Positions 50,424-61,374 are shown, counted from the stretch's first letter. The stretch: 64,000 nt of DNA from Ferruginibacter sp. (GCA_017983695.1 JAGOAX010000011.1:1-64000), one strand, 5' to 3'. Made by a program: numbers and translations. Notes: generated by a model not told the origin, from the letters alone.

Positions 50424-53400
50424 ATGAACAGACTTTCCTTTCTATTGCTATTTCTTTTTACTGGAACTAGCATATTTGCTCAAACCCGCCAGTTAAATGG
50501 TTTGGTTACTGACGCATCAAATAAACCAATTATAGCCGTTACCGTTAAAATTAAAGGCGGTACAACTACCACAGTTACCAATGCTGATGGCAGATTTTCG
50601 TTTAACGTACCTACTGGTAATATTACATTGGTGGTTTCTTCTATAGGATTTAATACTAATGAAGTTAAAGTGGCTTCAGGGGAGAATAACTTAACCATAG
50701 CGCTCACTGGTTCCAATATGGAACTAACAGAAGTAGTGGTTACAGCTTTGGGTATAAGAAAAGAAAGGAAAGCACTTGGGTATGCTTTAACTGAGGTAAA
50801 AGGCGATGAGCTTACGCAGGCAAGATCCAATAGTGTAGTAAACAATCTGGTGGGTAAAGTTGCCGGTTTAAATGTAGCCTCAACTGCTACAGGTGCTGGT
50901 GGTTCTACAAGGGTAATTTTAAGGGGTAATACCTCTATTTCCGATAACAATCAACCCCTTTATGTAATAGATGGTATTCCAATTGACAACTCTAACCGTG
51001 GATCTGCTGGTGAGTGGGGAGGCAGGGATGCTGGTGATGGTATACAAATGATCAATCCTGATGAAATTGAGACTATGACTGTTTTAAAAGGAGGTAATGC
51101 TGCAGCGTTATATGGTGCAAGGGCATCTGCTGGTGTTATTTTAATTACAACCAAAAAGGGATCTAAAAGAAAAGGCCTTGGTATAGAATTCAACAGTAAT
51201 GCAACTGTAGAAACTGTAGTAAATTTAACTGACTGGCAGTATCAATATGGTCATGGTAATGCAGGTGTAAAACCTGTAACGCAGGCTGATGCCAATGGTA
51301 TTTCATTAAATAGCTGGGGTGCCAAATTAGATGGAACTAATGTAATGCAATGGGATGGAATTCCACGCCCCTATGTAGCACAAAAAAATAATTTTAAAAA
51401 CTTTTACAGTCCTGGTTCTAATCTGAATAATTCACTGAGTTTATATGGTGGTTCAGATAAAATGACCTATAATTTTTCTGTATCTGATTTAAACAATAAA
51501 AGTATTGTTCCTAATTCTACATTACGCAGAAATAATTTTGGTTTGAATGTAAACATGAATCCAGTAGATAAACTGACCGTTAATTTAAGTGCCAGATATA
51601 TCAGGGAAAGGGCTAAGAACAGGCCAAGATTATCAGATTCTCCCGGAAATGCAAACTTTACCGTTGGAATTATGCCTACCAGTTGGGATGTAGAAACATT
51701 TAAGACCAGCAAATTGGATCCTGTTACAGGTTTTGAGAATAAGTTCAATGGCAATCCTTATATAACTAATCCATACTGGGCTACAGAAAACTTTAAGCAG
51801 GAAGATGCAAGAGACAGGCTGATTGCTGCTATCGAAGCAAAGTATAATCTTACCAAATGGTTATATGTACGTGGCCGGGTTGGAACAGACCAATACACAC
51901 GGTATAATTTTGAAATTACTCCTACAGGTACTGCCTATACAACAGGAGGAGAAATTAATGATCAAAGTACCACACGTTTCAGGGAATTTAACGGCGAAAT
52001 TATGGTGGGTGCACAAAAAAATATTACCTCCAAAATTGGTTTAGATGTATTTGTTGGCGGTAACAGAATGCAGCAGATTGATGAATCACAAGGATTCAGT
52101 GGAAGTAATTTCTTTGTGCCAGGTTTTTACAATGTAAATAATCTGCAGAATAAAAATACCAATTACAATTATAGGGAAAAAAGAATCAATTCTGTTTTTG
52201 GTTCTGCAGAAGTATCTTATAATAAGTATTTATATTTAACAGTAACTGCAAGAAATGACTGGTATTCTACTCTGTCACCAAATAACTGGTCTATATTGTA
52301 TCCGTCAGTAGCCGCCAGCTTTATTTTGTCTGAAGCTGTTAAACTTCCAGAGGTTTTTAATTATGCAAAACTCCGGGCTTCATGGGCAAGCGTGGGTGGA
52401 GATCGTAATCCTTATGGTTTATCACTTCCTTATGCTTTGGCAAGTAATCCTTATAATGGATTACCGGTAGGCAGTATAAATACAGGCGAAATTCCAAATA
52501 AGAATTTGGTGCCTTATAAAGTTACTTCATACGAATTTGGGGTTGAGACCAGGTTGTTTAAGAATCGTCTTGGGGTTGATTTTACTATCTATAATAAGAA
52601 AACTACTGATGATATCATTGGCAGCCAGATATCACAAACTTCTGGTTTTGGTAGTGTGTTAATCAATGTGGGTGAAGTAAGTAACAAAGGAGTGGAATTA
52701 TTATTGAATGGTACTGTTATAAAATCTAAATCGCTTACCTGGGATGCATCATTTAATATGGGCTATAATAAAAGTGTAATTGAAAAAATTTCAGATCAGT
52801 TGACAACTTCCAGAATTGGTAATGCCCGTTCATTAACTGCTTTTGTTGAGCACCATACAGGCAGCGCTTTTGGCCAGGTAATGGCATTTGACTATAAAAG
52901 AAATGCAGCAGGGCAGTTGTTATTAAAAGATGGACGTCCGCAGAGAGGAGAATTAAAGGAATATGGTACTGGCGTATCTCCTTACACGATGGGTTTAAAC
53001 AATGCATTCCGTTTTGGTAATTTTAATTTTGAATTTTTAATTGACGGAAGATTTGGCGGTTACATGTACTCAGGTACCAATGATTTTAGTTTGTACAGGG
53101 GATTGGCTCAGGCAACACTGGTTGGCAGAGAAGGCGGAGTAGTTGCTGACGGAATTGACGAAGCAACGGGATCTAAGAACAATAAAAATGTAGCAGTACA
53201 GGATTATTACCAAAGTATCGGTTTAAATATATCTTCTGAATTTATTTATAAATCAGATTTTATAAAATTACGCCAGATAATATTTGGATACAATATTCCG
53301 GCTACACTATTAAGTAAAACGCCATTTAAAGGGGCTTCCGTTTCTGTAGTTGGCCGTAACCTGGCGATACTGATGAAGCATACACCGAATATCGATCCGG

Positions 53401-53495
53401 AATCTACTTACAATTCAGGTAATGCACAAGGATTAGAATGGTATGGTGCACCACCGGTTCGTTCAATCGGTGTTAACCTCAATCTTAAATTTTAA
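50424..53495 (+). CDS. SusC/RagA family TonB-linked outer membrane receptor
   Basis: The 1023-aa receptor has a signal peptide (about 1-20, TSIFAQ), a carboxypeptidase-regulatory-like domain (about 23-100), and a plug with LGIRKERKALGYALTEVKGDEL, VRGNTS-type (here ILRGNTSIS) and LYVIDGIPIDNS. The long barrel ends GVNLNLKF. SusC proteins form the outer-membrane port for oligosaccharides, closed by SusD. The ATG at 50424 is preferred to a TTG six bases earlier. SusD follows 41 bp later. Together with the fucosidases and mannosidase downstream it defines a glycan-utilisation locus. Confidence 0.95.
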   Translation: MNRLSFLLLFLFTGTSIFAQTRQLNGLVTDASNKPIIAVTVKIKGGTTTTVTNADGRFSFNVPTGNITLVVSSIGFNTNEVKVASGENNLTIALTGSNMELTEVVVTALGIRKERKALGYALTEVKGDELTQARSNSVVNNLVGKVAGLNVASTATGAGGSTRVILRGNTSISDNNQPLYVIDGIPIDNSNRGSAGEWGGRDAGDGIQMINPDEIETMTVLKGGNAAALYGARASAGVILITTKKGSKRKGLGIEFNSNATVETVVNLTDWQYQYGHGNAGVKPVTQADANGISLNSWGAKLDGTNVMQWDGIPRPYVAQKNNFKNFYSPGSNLNNSLSLYGGSDKMTYNFSVSDLNNKSIVPNSTLRRNNFGLNVNMNPVDKLTVNLSARYIRERAKNRPRLSDSPGNANFTVGIMPTSWDVETFKTSKLDPVTGFENKFNGNPYITNPYWATENFKQEDARDRLIAAIEAKYNLTKWLYVRGRVGTDQYTRYNFEITPTGTAYTTGGEINDQSTTRFREFNGEIMVGAQKNITSKIGLDVFVGGNRMQQIDESQGFSGSNFFVPGFYNVNNLQNKNTNYNYREKRINSVFGSAEVSYNKYLYLTVTARNDWYSTLSPNNWSILYPSVAASFILSEAVKLPEVFNYAKLRASWASVGGDRNPYGLSLPYALASNPYNGLPVGSINTGEIPNKNLVPYKVTSYEFGVETRLFKNRLGVDFTIYNKKTTDDIIGSQISQTSGFGSVLINVGEVSNKGVELLLNGTVIKSKSLTWDASFNMGYNKSVIEKISDQLTTSRIGNARSLTAFVEHHTGSAFGQVMAFDYKRNAAGQLLLKDGRPQRGELKEYGTGVSPYTMGLNNAFRFGNFNFEFLIDGRFGGYMYSGTNDFSLYRGLAQATLVGREGGVVADGIDEATGSKNNKNVAVQDYYQSIGLNISSEFIYKSDFIKLRQIIFGYNIPATLLSKTPFKGASVSVVGRNLAILMKHTPNIDPESTYNSGNAQGLEWYGAPPVRSIGVNLNLKF

Positions 53496-53536
53496 ATTCG
53501 GCCTTGCTTTTCTTTAGTAACAAAAAATTAAAAACA

Positions 53537-55063
53537 ATGAAAATTAAAAAAATAATATACGGACTACTGATTGGTTCCATCAGCATTGCTGGTTGCACTA
53601 AAGATTTTGAAAAAGTTAATACCAGTCCAACTAATGTTACGGACCTGGCTTCAGATATTCTTTTTACACAGGCTACATTGGCAACATCCGGCGGTGAATA
53701 TGAAGCATGGAGAACCAACCTGATTTATAACAGCCAGTTCATCCAGCAACTAGCATCGCTTAGTTGGGCACAGGGAGATAAATATCAATTTGATGAAGGA
53801 TATAATTCGGCTTTGTGGGATGCTTATTATGGTAATGCAATAAAAAATCTTGTAAACCTGGTAGCTAAAACTACAGGTGCTGCAGCTGATGTAAATTATA
53901 ATAGCGCAGCCAGAGTATTAAAAGCATTTGCATTTCTTCGTTTAACTGATTCCTATGGCGATATTCCTTACTCAGAAGCAGGTAAAGGATATATCAGCGA
54001 TGTTTTTGCACCAAAGTACGATGATCAAAAGACAATTCTTACAGACCTTATTAATGAACTGGATTTGGCTGCAAAAGCTTTTGATGCAGGCAAGCCATTT
54101 AAAGGAGATATTTCCGGTTATAATGGAGATGTTTCCAAATGGAAAAAAGCAGCCTATTCTTTAATGCTACGTGTAGCCATGAGAATGACAAAGAAAGACC
54201 CGGCTGCTGCACAGGCAGGCGTTGCAAAGGCAGTTACCGGGGGAGTAATCAGTTCTTATACTGAGTCTTTCATGATTAAGCATATTGCTGGTAATTATGA
54301 TAACCCTAACAGCCACGTGCTTGGTTATTACAATGGTGCAAGGGGTGAGCTGCCAACCAATGGTTTTAAATTTTCAAAAGTATTTATTGATTGGTTAAAA
54401 GCGGCTAATGATCCAAGATTGAAAATTCTATCGGTTGTAAGAACTGCCGTGGGAAATGAAATTGGAAATGAAGATGACAATACCGCAATTCAAAAAGGAC
54501 TACCAAATGGTACTAATCCTGTAGGGTTTACCGGCATAGCAACCTATTCTCAATTGCGTTCAACTTTTGCAGCAGCAGATGTACCCAATATTTTTGTATC
54601 ACACGGACAAACTCTATTATTATTGGCTGAAGCAAGAGAAAGAGGTTGGATAACTACTGGTACTGCTGAGCAATATTTCAGAGATGGCGTTTTATCTTCT
54701 ATCAATCAATTAAAGTTATATAATGCACCTGCAGCTTTATTTAATGATGCTGCTAATGCAACTTATGCTGCAACCACACTTACTTTTCCTGCAACCGGCA
54801 CAGCAAGAATGCAGGCAATTAATGAGCAGTATTACATTTCCTCATTTTTAGATGGTTATGAGCCGCATGCTAACTGGCGTCGTTCCGGTTACCCTGCACT
54901 TACAGCAATTAATTTTGCAGGTAATTATACAGGAGGAGTAATACCAAGGCGTTTTCAATATCCTGCCAGCGAATCTGGTTTAAATGGTACCAATCTTAAT
55001 GCTGCCATTACAAAACAAGGTGCTAATAATTGGGTTACCCGTGTTTGGTGGGACTCTAACTAG
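53537..55063 (+). CDS. SusD/RagB family nutrient-binding lipoprotein
   Basis: The 508-aa protein has a lipoprotein signal (SISIAGC; Cys17-18 region). The helical TPR-based SusD fold is of the SusD-like_2 kind: FEKVNTSPTNVT near the start, VLKAFAFLRLTDSYGDIPYSEA, and a C-terminal YEPHANWRRSGYPAL block followed by the family's PRRFQYP motif. It caps SusC and binds the glycan. The ATG at 53537 gives the lipobox; the longer frame adds 11 unrelated residues. A strong terminator lies 57 bp downstream. Confidence 0.94.
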   Translation: MKIKKIIYGLLIGSISIAGCTKDFEKVNTSPTNVTDLASDILFTQATLATSGGEYEAWRTNLIYNSQFIQQLASLSWAQGDKYQFDEGYNSALWDAYYGNAIKNLVNLVAKTTGAAADVNYNSAARVLKAFAFLRLTDSYGDIPYSEAGKGYISDVFAPKYDDQKTILTDLINELDLAAKAFDAGKPFKGDISGYNGDVSKWKKAAYSLMLRVAMRMTKKDPAAAQAGVAKAVTGGVISSYTESFMIKHIAGNYDNPNSHVLGYYNGARGELPTNGFKFSKVFIDWLKAANDPRLKILSVVRTAVGNEIGNEDDNTAIQKGLPNGTNPVGFTGIATYSQLRSTFAAADVPNIFVSHGQTLLLLAEARERGWITTGTAEQYFRDGVLSSINQLKLYNAPAALFNDAANATYAATTLTFPATGTARMQAINEQYYISSFLDGYEPHANWRRSGYPALTAINFAGNYTGGVIPRRFQYPASESGLNGTNLNAAITKQGANNWVTRVWWDSN

Positions 55064-55119
55064 ATTTTAATTACATAGTCTTTCATAGTAGCAATTATAG
55101 CAGTTTGTTTTGGTTCAAG

Positions 55120-55155
55120 TGTCAGGTAGAGTTCTCTACCTGACATATTTTTTTA
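55120..55155 (+). terminator. Intrinsic terminator after SusD
   Basis: An 11-bp stem, TGTCAGGTAGA/TCTACCTGACA (55120-55130, 55135-55145), with a 4-nt loop, followed by TATTTTTTT. It separates the susCD transcript from the VCBS-to-GH92 genes. Confidence 0.92.
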
Positions 55156-55248
55156 GTTATATATTAATCTACGGCATACTTATAACAGTGTACTGTATTT
55201 TTATAAAGCCTTTTATTTTTATAGAAAGAAAATTTAACGAAGCTTTAC

Positions 55249-58200
55249 ATGAGGAAGAAATTATTTTTATTCTGTATTGCCGGGTTTTCAGCCAGCATTT
55301 TATTATCACAGCAAAAGCGCATGTTTTCTTTACTCCCTTCTACACAAACTGGTATAAATTTTAATAATAAGCTTGTTGAAAATGCAGAACATAATATAAT
55401 TACCTATGAATATTTTTACAATGGTGGTGGTGTAGCAGCCGGAGATTTTAACAATGATGGTTTAATTGATCTCTATTTTACCTCCAATCAACAGGCAAAC
55501 AAACTTTATTTAAATAAAGGCAATTTTAAATTTGAAGATATTACCAAAACTGCAGGTGTAACAGGCAGGCAAGGCTGGAAAACCGGTGTTTCTGTTGCGG
55601 ATGTTAACGGTGATGGATTATTAGATATTTATGTATGTTATTCAGGAGATGTAGAACCTTCCAAAAGAGCCAACCAGTTATTCATCAATAACGGCAATCT
55701 AACTTTTACAGATAAAGCAAAAGAATTGGGTATAGCGGATGATGGCTACACCACACATGCTGCTTTTTTTGATTTTGACAGAGATGGCGATCTTGATTTG
55801 TATGTGATGAATCACAATATTAAAAATCTTCGCAATTTTGATGCAGCGTTTGTAAAAAAAATGGTTGATCCTGATGCTGGTGACCGCTTGTATGAAAATG
55901 TGAATGGGAAGTTTATTGATATTTCACGTAAAGCAGGTATAATTTCCAATCCGCTTGGGTATGGGTTAGGAATAAATATTGCTGATATTAATAATGATAG
56001 CTGGCCGGATATATATATATCCAATGACTATGTAGAAGAAGATTACCTCTACATCAATAATAAAAATGGCAGTTTTACCGAAAAACTAAAGGAACAATTA
56101 GGCCACATTTCAAATTTTTCTATGGGGGTTGATATTGCCGATATTAATAACGACGGGCTAGCAGACATTTTTACTTTAGACATGCTGCCGCAAGATAACC
56201 GAAGGCAAAAATTATTGTATGCACCCGATAATTATGAATTGTATAATAATACATTGCAAAATGGTTTTTACCATCAGTTAATGCGAAATATGCTGCAGGT
56301 AAATAATGGCAACGGTACTTTTAGCGAAGTGGGGCAAACAGCAGGTATTTCAAACACCGACTGGAGCTGGGGAGCCTTGTTGGCAGATTTTAATAACGAT
56401 GGTAAAAAAGATCTTTTTGTAACCAACGGATATGGAAGAGATATGACCAATCGGGATTTTGTAAAATTTTACGCTAACGAAAGGCTTAAACATTTGCAGG
56501 GAAAAACCGACAGCCGTATGTTTCAAATGCTTAAAGGAATAAAATCAACTCCAATACACAATTATATTTTTGAAAATACCAATGGCACACAGTTTAAAGA
56601 TCAGTCTATGGATTGGGGTTTTGGTGAATTAAATTTTTCACACGGCACAGCCTATGCCGACCTTGATAATGATGGTGACCTTGACCTAGTAGTAAATAAA
56701 ATGAATCAGGAAGCAGGCATTTATAAAAACAATACCATTGAAAATAAAAATGGTGGTAACTTTTTAAAACTACAATTAACTACTTCACAAAATAAATTTG
56801 CTATTGGTGCAAAAACAACTGTGTTTACAGAATCTGGTAGATACAGCATTGAAAATTTTCCGGTGCATGGTTTTCAATCATCAATGCAAATACCGTTGCA
56901 TTTTACTTTTCCCGATAAAAAAATTGACTCCTTTATAATTAGCTGGCCAGATGGTAGCATGCAAACGGTACAAAAAAATATTGCTATTAACAAGCAACTC
57001 GTTGTTGCTCAGGAAAAAAAGAGCAGCAACGCAACGCCACTTCTTTTAGGTGACGATGCAATTTTTAAAAGCAGCAGTATAAAAATAAATTACGTACATA
57101 AAGAAGATGTTGTAAATGATTTTAAAATTCAGCAGTTAATGCCCAATATGCTTTCTTATTCCGGGCCACGAATTGCAAAGGCTGATATCAATGGCGATAA
57201 ACTGGATGATATTTATATATGTGGCCCCAAGCAACAGGCAGGCACTTTGTTTTTGCAGCAGCCAGATGGGGATTTTACTTTATCGGTACAGCCAGGTTTT
57301 GATACAGATGCAATTGCTGAAGATTGTGGAGCCGTTTTTTTTGATGCAGATAAAGATGGTGATATGGATTTGTATGTAGTTAGCGGAGGGTATGCTGTTG
57401 AAAATAACGGTCCGGCTTTGCAAGACAGGTTGTACATTAACGAAGCAGGAAAATTTATTCGCAAAAATGATTTATTGCCAGCAGAAACTATTTCAGGTTC
57501 TCAGGTAGTGCCTATGGATTTTGATAATGATGGTGATGAAGATTTATTTGTTGCAGCTAGGGTTATTCCAGGCAAGTATCCTCAAACACCCGAAAGTTTT
57601 TTATTGGTAAATAATGGCAAAGGAAAATTTGTAAATGAAACTTCATCTATAGCACCGCTTTTTTCTGCATTAGGTATGGTTACCGATGCAAAATGGGCAG
57701 ATATTAACGGCGATAAAAAAAATGAACTGATAGTTTGTGGAGAATGGATGACATTAAAATGTTTTTCTTTTAACGGCAAAAAATTTGAAGATATATCAGA
57801 CAAAGTTTTTAATGAAAAATTAAGTGGCTGGTGGAACCGGCTTGCATTAGCCGATATGGATAATGATGGCGACCTGGATATTATTGCAGGCAACTGGGGA
57901 ACAAACAGCCAGCTTCATGCAACAGATAAAGAGCCGGTAACTATGTATTATGATGATTTTGATAATAATGGATATGTAGACCCATTGCTTTGTTATTACC
58001 TTCAGGGTACATCATACCCAATGGCTTCACGTGATGAAATAACAGACCAGATAGTAAGCCTGCGTCAGCGTTTTCCTACCTACGATTCTTATGCTGATGC
58101 AACAATTAATGATGTATTAAATGAGGAGCAATTAAAAAATGCCAAACAACTTTCTGCAAATTATTTGCATACCACCTGGTTTGAAAATGTGAATGGAAAA

Positions 58201-58524
58201 TTTGTAACCCGAAGTTTACCAGTGCAGGCAGATTTTTCGCCAGTGTATGCTATTTACACCGATGATTTTAATGGAGATGGCAACACGGATATTTTTTTAG
58301 GAGGTAATGTGGAACAGGTGAGAATAAAAATTGGAAGAATGGATGCCAATTATGGAATACTGTTAACAGGTGATGGAAAAGGAAATTTTACTTACATAAA
58401 TCAAATACGATCGGGGCTTACAATAAAAGGCAGTGTAAGGGATGTTATAAAAATAAATACAGTAGGACAAAAAAAATTAATGATAGGGTTAAACAATCAG
58501 TCACCTGTTTTTTTAAATTATTAA
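55249..58524 (+). CDS. VCBS/FG-GAP repeat protein with ASPIC/UnbV domain
   Basis: The 1091-aa exported protein (signal about 1-22) has many FG-GAP/VCBS calcium loops of the form D-x-N-x-D-G-x-x-D: FNNDGLIDLYF, VNGDGLLDIYV, FDRDGDLDLYV, INNDGLADIFT, FNNDGKKDLFV, LDNDGDLDLVV, KDGDMDLYV and others. Two propeller-like sets are separated by an ASPIC/UnbV segment (about 505-590, GAKTTVF...SWPDGSMQTV). Such proteins are often encoded with SusC/SusD systems and may bind glycan or help surface assembly. Enzymatic activity is not evident. Confidence 0.9.
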   Translation: MRKKLFLFCIAGFSASILLSQQKRMFSLLPSTQTGINFNNKLVENAEHNIITYEYFYNGGGVAAGDFNNDGLIDLYFTSNQQANKLYLNKGNFKFEDITKTAGVTGRQGWKTGVSVADVNGDGLLDIYVCYSGDVEPSKRANQLFINNGNLTFTDKAKELGIADDGYTTHAAFFDFDRDGDLDLYVMNHNIKNLRNFDAAFVKKMVDPDAGDRLYENVNGKFIDISRKAGIISNPLGYGLGINIADINNDSWPDIYISNDYVEEDYLYINNKNGSFTEKLKEQLGHISNFSMGVDIADINNDGLADIFTLDMLPQDNRRQKLLYAPDNYELYNNTLQNGFYHQLMRNMLQVNNGNGTFSEVGQTAGISNTDWSWGALLADFNNDGKKDLFVTNGYGRDMTNRDFVKFYANERLKHLQGKTDSRMFQMLKGIKSTPIHNYIFENTNGTQFKDQSMDWGFGELNFSHGTAYADLDNDGDLDLVVNKMNQEAGIYKNNTIENKNGGNFLKLQLTTSQNKFAIGAKTTVFTESGRYSIENFPVHGFQSSMQIPLHFTFPDKKIDSFIISWPDGSMQTVQKNIAINKQLVVAQEKKSSNATPLLLGDDAIFKSSSIKINYVHKEDVVNDFKIQQLMPNMLSYSGPRIAKADINGDKLDDIYICGPKQQAGTLFLQQPDGDFTLSVQPGFDTDAIAEDCGAVFFDADKDGDMDLYVVSGGYAVENNGPALQDRLYINEAGKFIRKNDLLPAETISGSQVVPMDFDNDGDEDLFVAARVIPGKYPQTPESFLLVNNGKGKFVNETSSIAPLFSALGMVTDAKWADINGDKKNELIVCGEWMTLKCFSFNGKKFEDISDKVFNEKLSGWWNRLALADMDNDGDLDIIAGNWGTNSQLHATDKEPVTMYYDDFDNNGYVDPLLCYYLQGTSYPMASRDEITDQIVSLRQRFPTYDSYADATINDVLNEEQLKNAKQLSANYLHTTWFENVNGKFVTRSLPVQADFSPVYAIYTDDFNGDGNTDIFLGGNVEQVRIKIGRMDANYGILLTGDGKGNFTYINQIRSGLTIKGSVRDVIKINTVGQKKLMIGLNNQSPVFLNY

Positions 58525-58531
58525 GTACGGT

Positions 58532-59872
58532 ATGAAGAGCATATTATTTTCTATACTGTTTTTTCTATTTGTCAGCCTTCAATTATTTGCTGGGCATAAA
58601 AAAGGTTTCGGTACAACAGAGTACGTTGCTGCATTAAAAAAGGTAACAGATATAATGCTTGATGATGTAACATCGCCGGTTGCCGCCAGCCGCTACTATG
58701 CTTACATTTCATTAACTGCTTACCAAACGCAATCGCTTTTTAATAACAAAAATTATCCATCGCTGCATGGTTACGTAAATAAGTTACCAGCAATTAAAAT
58801 AGATGATATCTTATTAAAATCGGCTGACCCATCGTTAGCAATTATTCTTTCCATTTTTAAATCCGTAGAAAAATTACTGCCATCAGGTTATCTGCTAAAA
58901 AAGCAAACAGACTCTCTTAAGCATTTGTATTTAAAAAGTATGGAGCTTACAAAGATTTTTACACAAACCTTATTGTTAGTGGATGAGGTTGTACAACAAA
59001 TGATGCCTTACATAAAAGCAGATGGGTTTGCAACATTAAATAACCAGCCTCGCTACACACCTAAAAACGGCGATGGGTACTGGCAACCAACACAACCTGT
59101 ATTTATGGCGCCTGTTGAACCACATTGGAATACACTTCGTCCCTTTTTACTCGATTCTGCACAACAGTTTAAAGTGGCCATGCCTGCAGCATATGATACG
59201 GTTAAAACATCATCCTTCTTTATGCAATTAAAAGAAGTGTATAACATTAGTTTTACAGCCAGTAAAGAGCAAAAAGCCATTGCCATGTTTTGGGATTGTA
59301 ATCCTTTTGCTGTAGAGCAAATTGGGCATGTAGAATTTGGAATAAAAAAAATATCACCCGGTGGGCATTGGATGGGTATTACTGGTATTGCTTGTAAAAA
59401 ACTACAATTGTCTTTAAGTAAAACAGCATTAATTCATGTATTGGTTAGCATTACCCTTGCCGATGCATTCATTGCCTGCTGGGATGAAAAATACAGAAGC
59501 AACAGAGTAAGGCCCGAAACCGCCATTAATAAATTAATTGATCCACGCTGGCATCCTTTATTACAAACACCACCCTTTCCCGAATATGTTTCGGGTCATA
59601 GTGTAGCATCAACTGCTGCCGCTGTTGTATTAACCAAAATTTTTGGAAATCGTTTTTTATATATTGATGATACAGAAACAGAATTTGGTCTTCCTAAAAG
59701 AAAGTATAATTCTTTTGAGCAAGCTGCATCAGAAGCTGCAATATCAAGATTATATGGAGGAATCCATTATCAGGATGCGATTGACGAAGGTAAATGGCAG
59801 GGAAAAAAAGTTGGTGGGTTAGTAATAAATAAATTAAAGAACCATTTTGATGTATTGGCAAAAAGTAAATGA
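58532..59872 (+). CDS. Vanadium-dependent haloperoxidase / PAP2-type phosphatase
   Basis: The 446-aa exported protein (signal about 1-20) has a helical N-terminal half and a C-terminal PAP2 core: YRSNRVRPETAIN (the K/R-x-x-x-R-P motif), PEYVSGHSVASTAA (catalytic acid His) and ISRLYGGIHYQDAIDEGK (vanadate/phosphate-binding His). The length and motif spacing match vanadium haloperoxidase-like proteins more than simple lipid phosphatases. It follows the VCBS gene by 7 bp. Whether it binds vanadate or phosphate cannot be told from sequence. Confidence 0.85.
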   Translation: MKSILFSILFFLFVSLQLFAGHKKGFGTTEYVAALKKVTDIMLDDVTSPVAASRYYAYISLTAYQTQSLFNNKNYPSLHGYVNKLPAIKIDDILLKSADPSLAIILSIFKSVEKLLPSGYLLKKQTDSLKHLYLKSMELTKIFTQTLLLVDEVVQQMMPYIKADGFATLNNQPRYTPKNGDGYWQPTQPVFMAPVEPHWNTLRPFLLDSAQQFKVAMPAAYDTVKTSSFFMQLKEVYNISFTASKEQKAIAMFWDCNPFAVEQIGHVEFGIKKISPGGHWMGITGIACKKLQLSLSKTALIHVLVSITLADAFIACWDEKYRSNRVRPETAINKLIDPRWHPLLQTPPFPEYVSGHSVASTAAAVVLTKIFGNRFLYIDDTETEFGLPKRKYNSFEQAASEAAISRLYGGIHYQDAIDEGKWQGKKVGGLVINKLKNHFDVLAKSK

Positions 59873-59916
59873 ACGCCCTATCAAATTATTTTGCTTTAAA
59901 ATAAAAAATAAAATTT

Positions 59917-61374
59917 ATGAAACTTAAAAACCATTGCTGTTTTATCATCATTATTTTATCTGCATTATTATTTAGTTATTCCGGTAATGCACAGCAAAAT
60001 GTTCATCAACAGTCAACACAATACGAATGGCCAGCCGACGAAAAAATAAAAGCTAAGCTGGATAAATGGCAGGATAAAAAATTTGGTATGATAATTCACT
60101 GGGGGCTGTATGCAGTGCCGGGTATAATTGAATCATGGAATCTTTGTAACGAAGACTGGATTAACCGGCCTGATAGTAACCAGAGTTATGAAGATTACAA
60201 AAAATGGTACTGGGGTTTGCAAAAAGATTTTAATCCGGTAAAATTTGATCCCGAAGGTTGGGCAAAGGCAGGCAAAGATGCCGGTATGAAATACCTTGTT
60301 TTTACCACTAAACATCATGATGGTTTTTGCATGTTTGATACAAAGCAAACCAACTTCAGTATTGCAAACGGGCCTTTTAAAAATAATCCAAAAGCAGATG
60401 TTGCCAAATATGTTTTTGATGCTTTTAGAAAAAATGATTTTATGATCGGAGCTTACTTTTCAAAACCCGATTGGCATACAGAAAATTACTGGTGGCCTAA
60501 ATATGCAACTGCTAACAGAAATAATAATTATGACATCAGGCAGTACCCCTGGCGCTGGAACAAATTTAAAGACTACACCTACAACCAGATTAGTGAGCTG
60601 ATGCACAACTATGGTGCTGTAGATATTTTATGGCTGGATGGTGGTTGGGTACGGCCATTAGAAACAGTGAATGATGAAGTAAGAAGTTGGGGGGCTGATA
60701 TTCCTAAATGGAGCCAGGATATTGATATGCCTAAAATTGCAGCTATGGCCAGGGCTGCACAACCGGGTTTGTTAGTAGTAGATAGAACCGTACATGGCCC
60801 TTATGAAAATTATCAAACGCCAGAACAGCGCATTCCTGCAGAGCAGTTAAATCATCCCTGGGAAAGCTGTATGACACTTGCAAACAATTGGGGTTTTGTA
60901 AACAACGATGAATTTAAATCATCTGCAAAAGTTATTCATTCATTAATAGAAATTACGGCAAAAGGTGGCAGCCTGCTGTTAGGTATTGGCCCCAGGCCCG
61001 ATGGTACATTGCCACAAGAAGCAGTAACCCGGTTACAGGAAATTGGTAAATGGATGAATAAGAATGGCGATGCAATTTATAACACCCGTATAGTTAAAAA
61101 TTATAACGATGGCAATAGCTGGTTTACACAAAATAATAATACAGGAACCCGGTATGCTTTGGTATGTATTAAAAACGGCGATGCAGTACCTACAACAGTA
61201 AGTTGGAAAATGAATATCCCCAAAAAAGGATCGGTAATGAAACTGTTGCAAACAGGCGAAACTGTAAAGTGGACAGTAACCGGTGATGAAGTAAATGTGA
61301 ACTTACCAAAATCTTTACTTAAAAAAAATGAAATACTGCCAGCATTAGCATTTGCTTTTTTGCCTCAGCAATAA
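59917..61374 (+). CDS. Alpha-L-fucosidase, GH29
   Basis: The 485-aa secreted enzyme (signal about 1-26, GNAQQ) has the GH29 hallmarks: KFGMIIHWGLYAVPG, KYLVFTTKHHDGFCMFD and the nucleophile region VDILWLDGGWV with Asp241. A C-terminal beta domain (about 375-485) follows. It removes alpha-linked fucose from glycans. It is one of two neighbouring GH29 genes that share little sequence, so they likely differ in linkage preference. It lies 44 bp after the haloperoxidase-like gene. Confidence 0.95.
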   Translation: MKLKNHCCFIIIILSALLFSYSGNAQQNVHQQSTQYEWPADEKIKAKLDKWQDKKFGMIIHWGLYAVPGIIESWNLCNEDWINRPDSNQSYEDYKKWYWGLQKDFNPVKFDPEGWAKAGKDAGMKYLVFTTKHHDGFCMFDTKQTNFSIANGPFKNNPKADVAKYVFDAFRKNDFMIGAYFSKPDWHTENYWWPKYATANRNNNYDIRQYPWRWNKFKDYTYNQISELMHNYGAVDILWLDGGWVRPLETVNDEVRSWGADIPKWSQDIDMPKIAAMARAAQPGLLVVDRTVHGPYENYQTPEQRIPAEQLNHPWESCMTLANNWGFVNNDEFKSSAKVIHSLIEITAKGGSLLLGIGPRPDGTLPQEAVTRLQEIGKWMNKNGDAIYNTRIVKNYNDGNSWFTQNNNTGTRYALVCIKNGDAVPTTVSWKMNIPKKGSVMKLLQTGETVKWTVTGDEVNVNLPKSLLKKNEILPALAFAFLPQQ

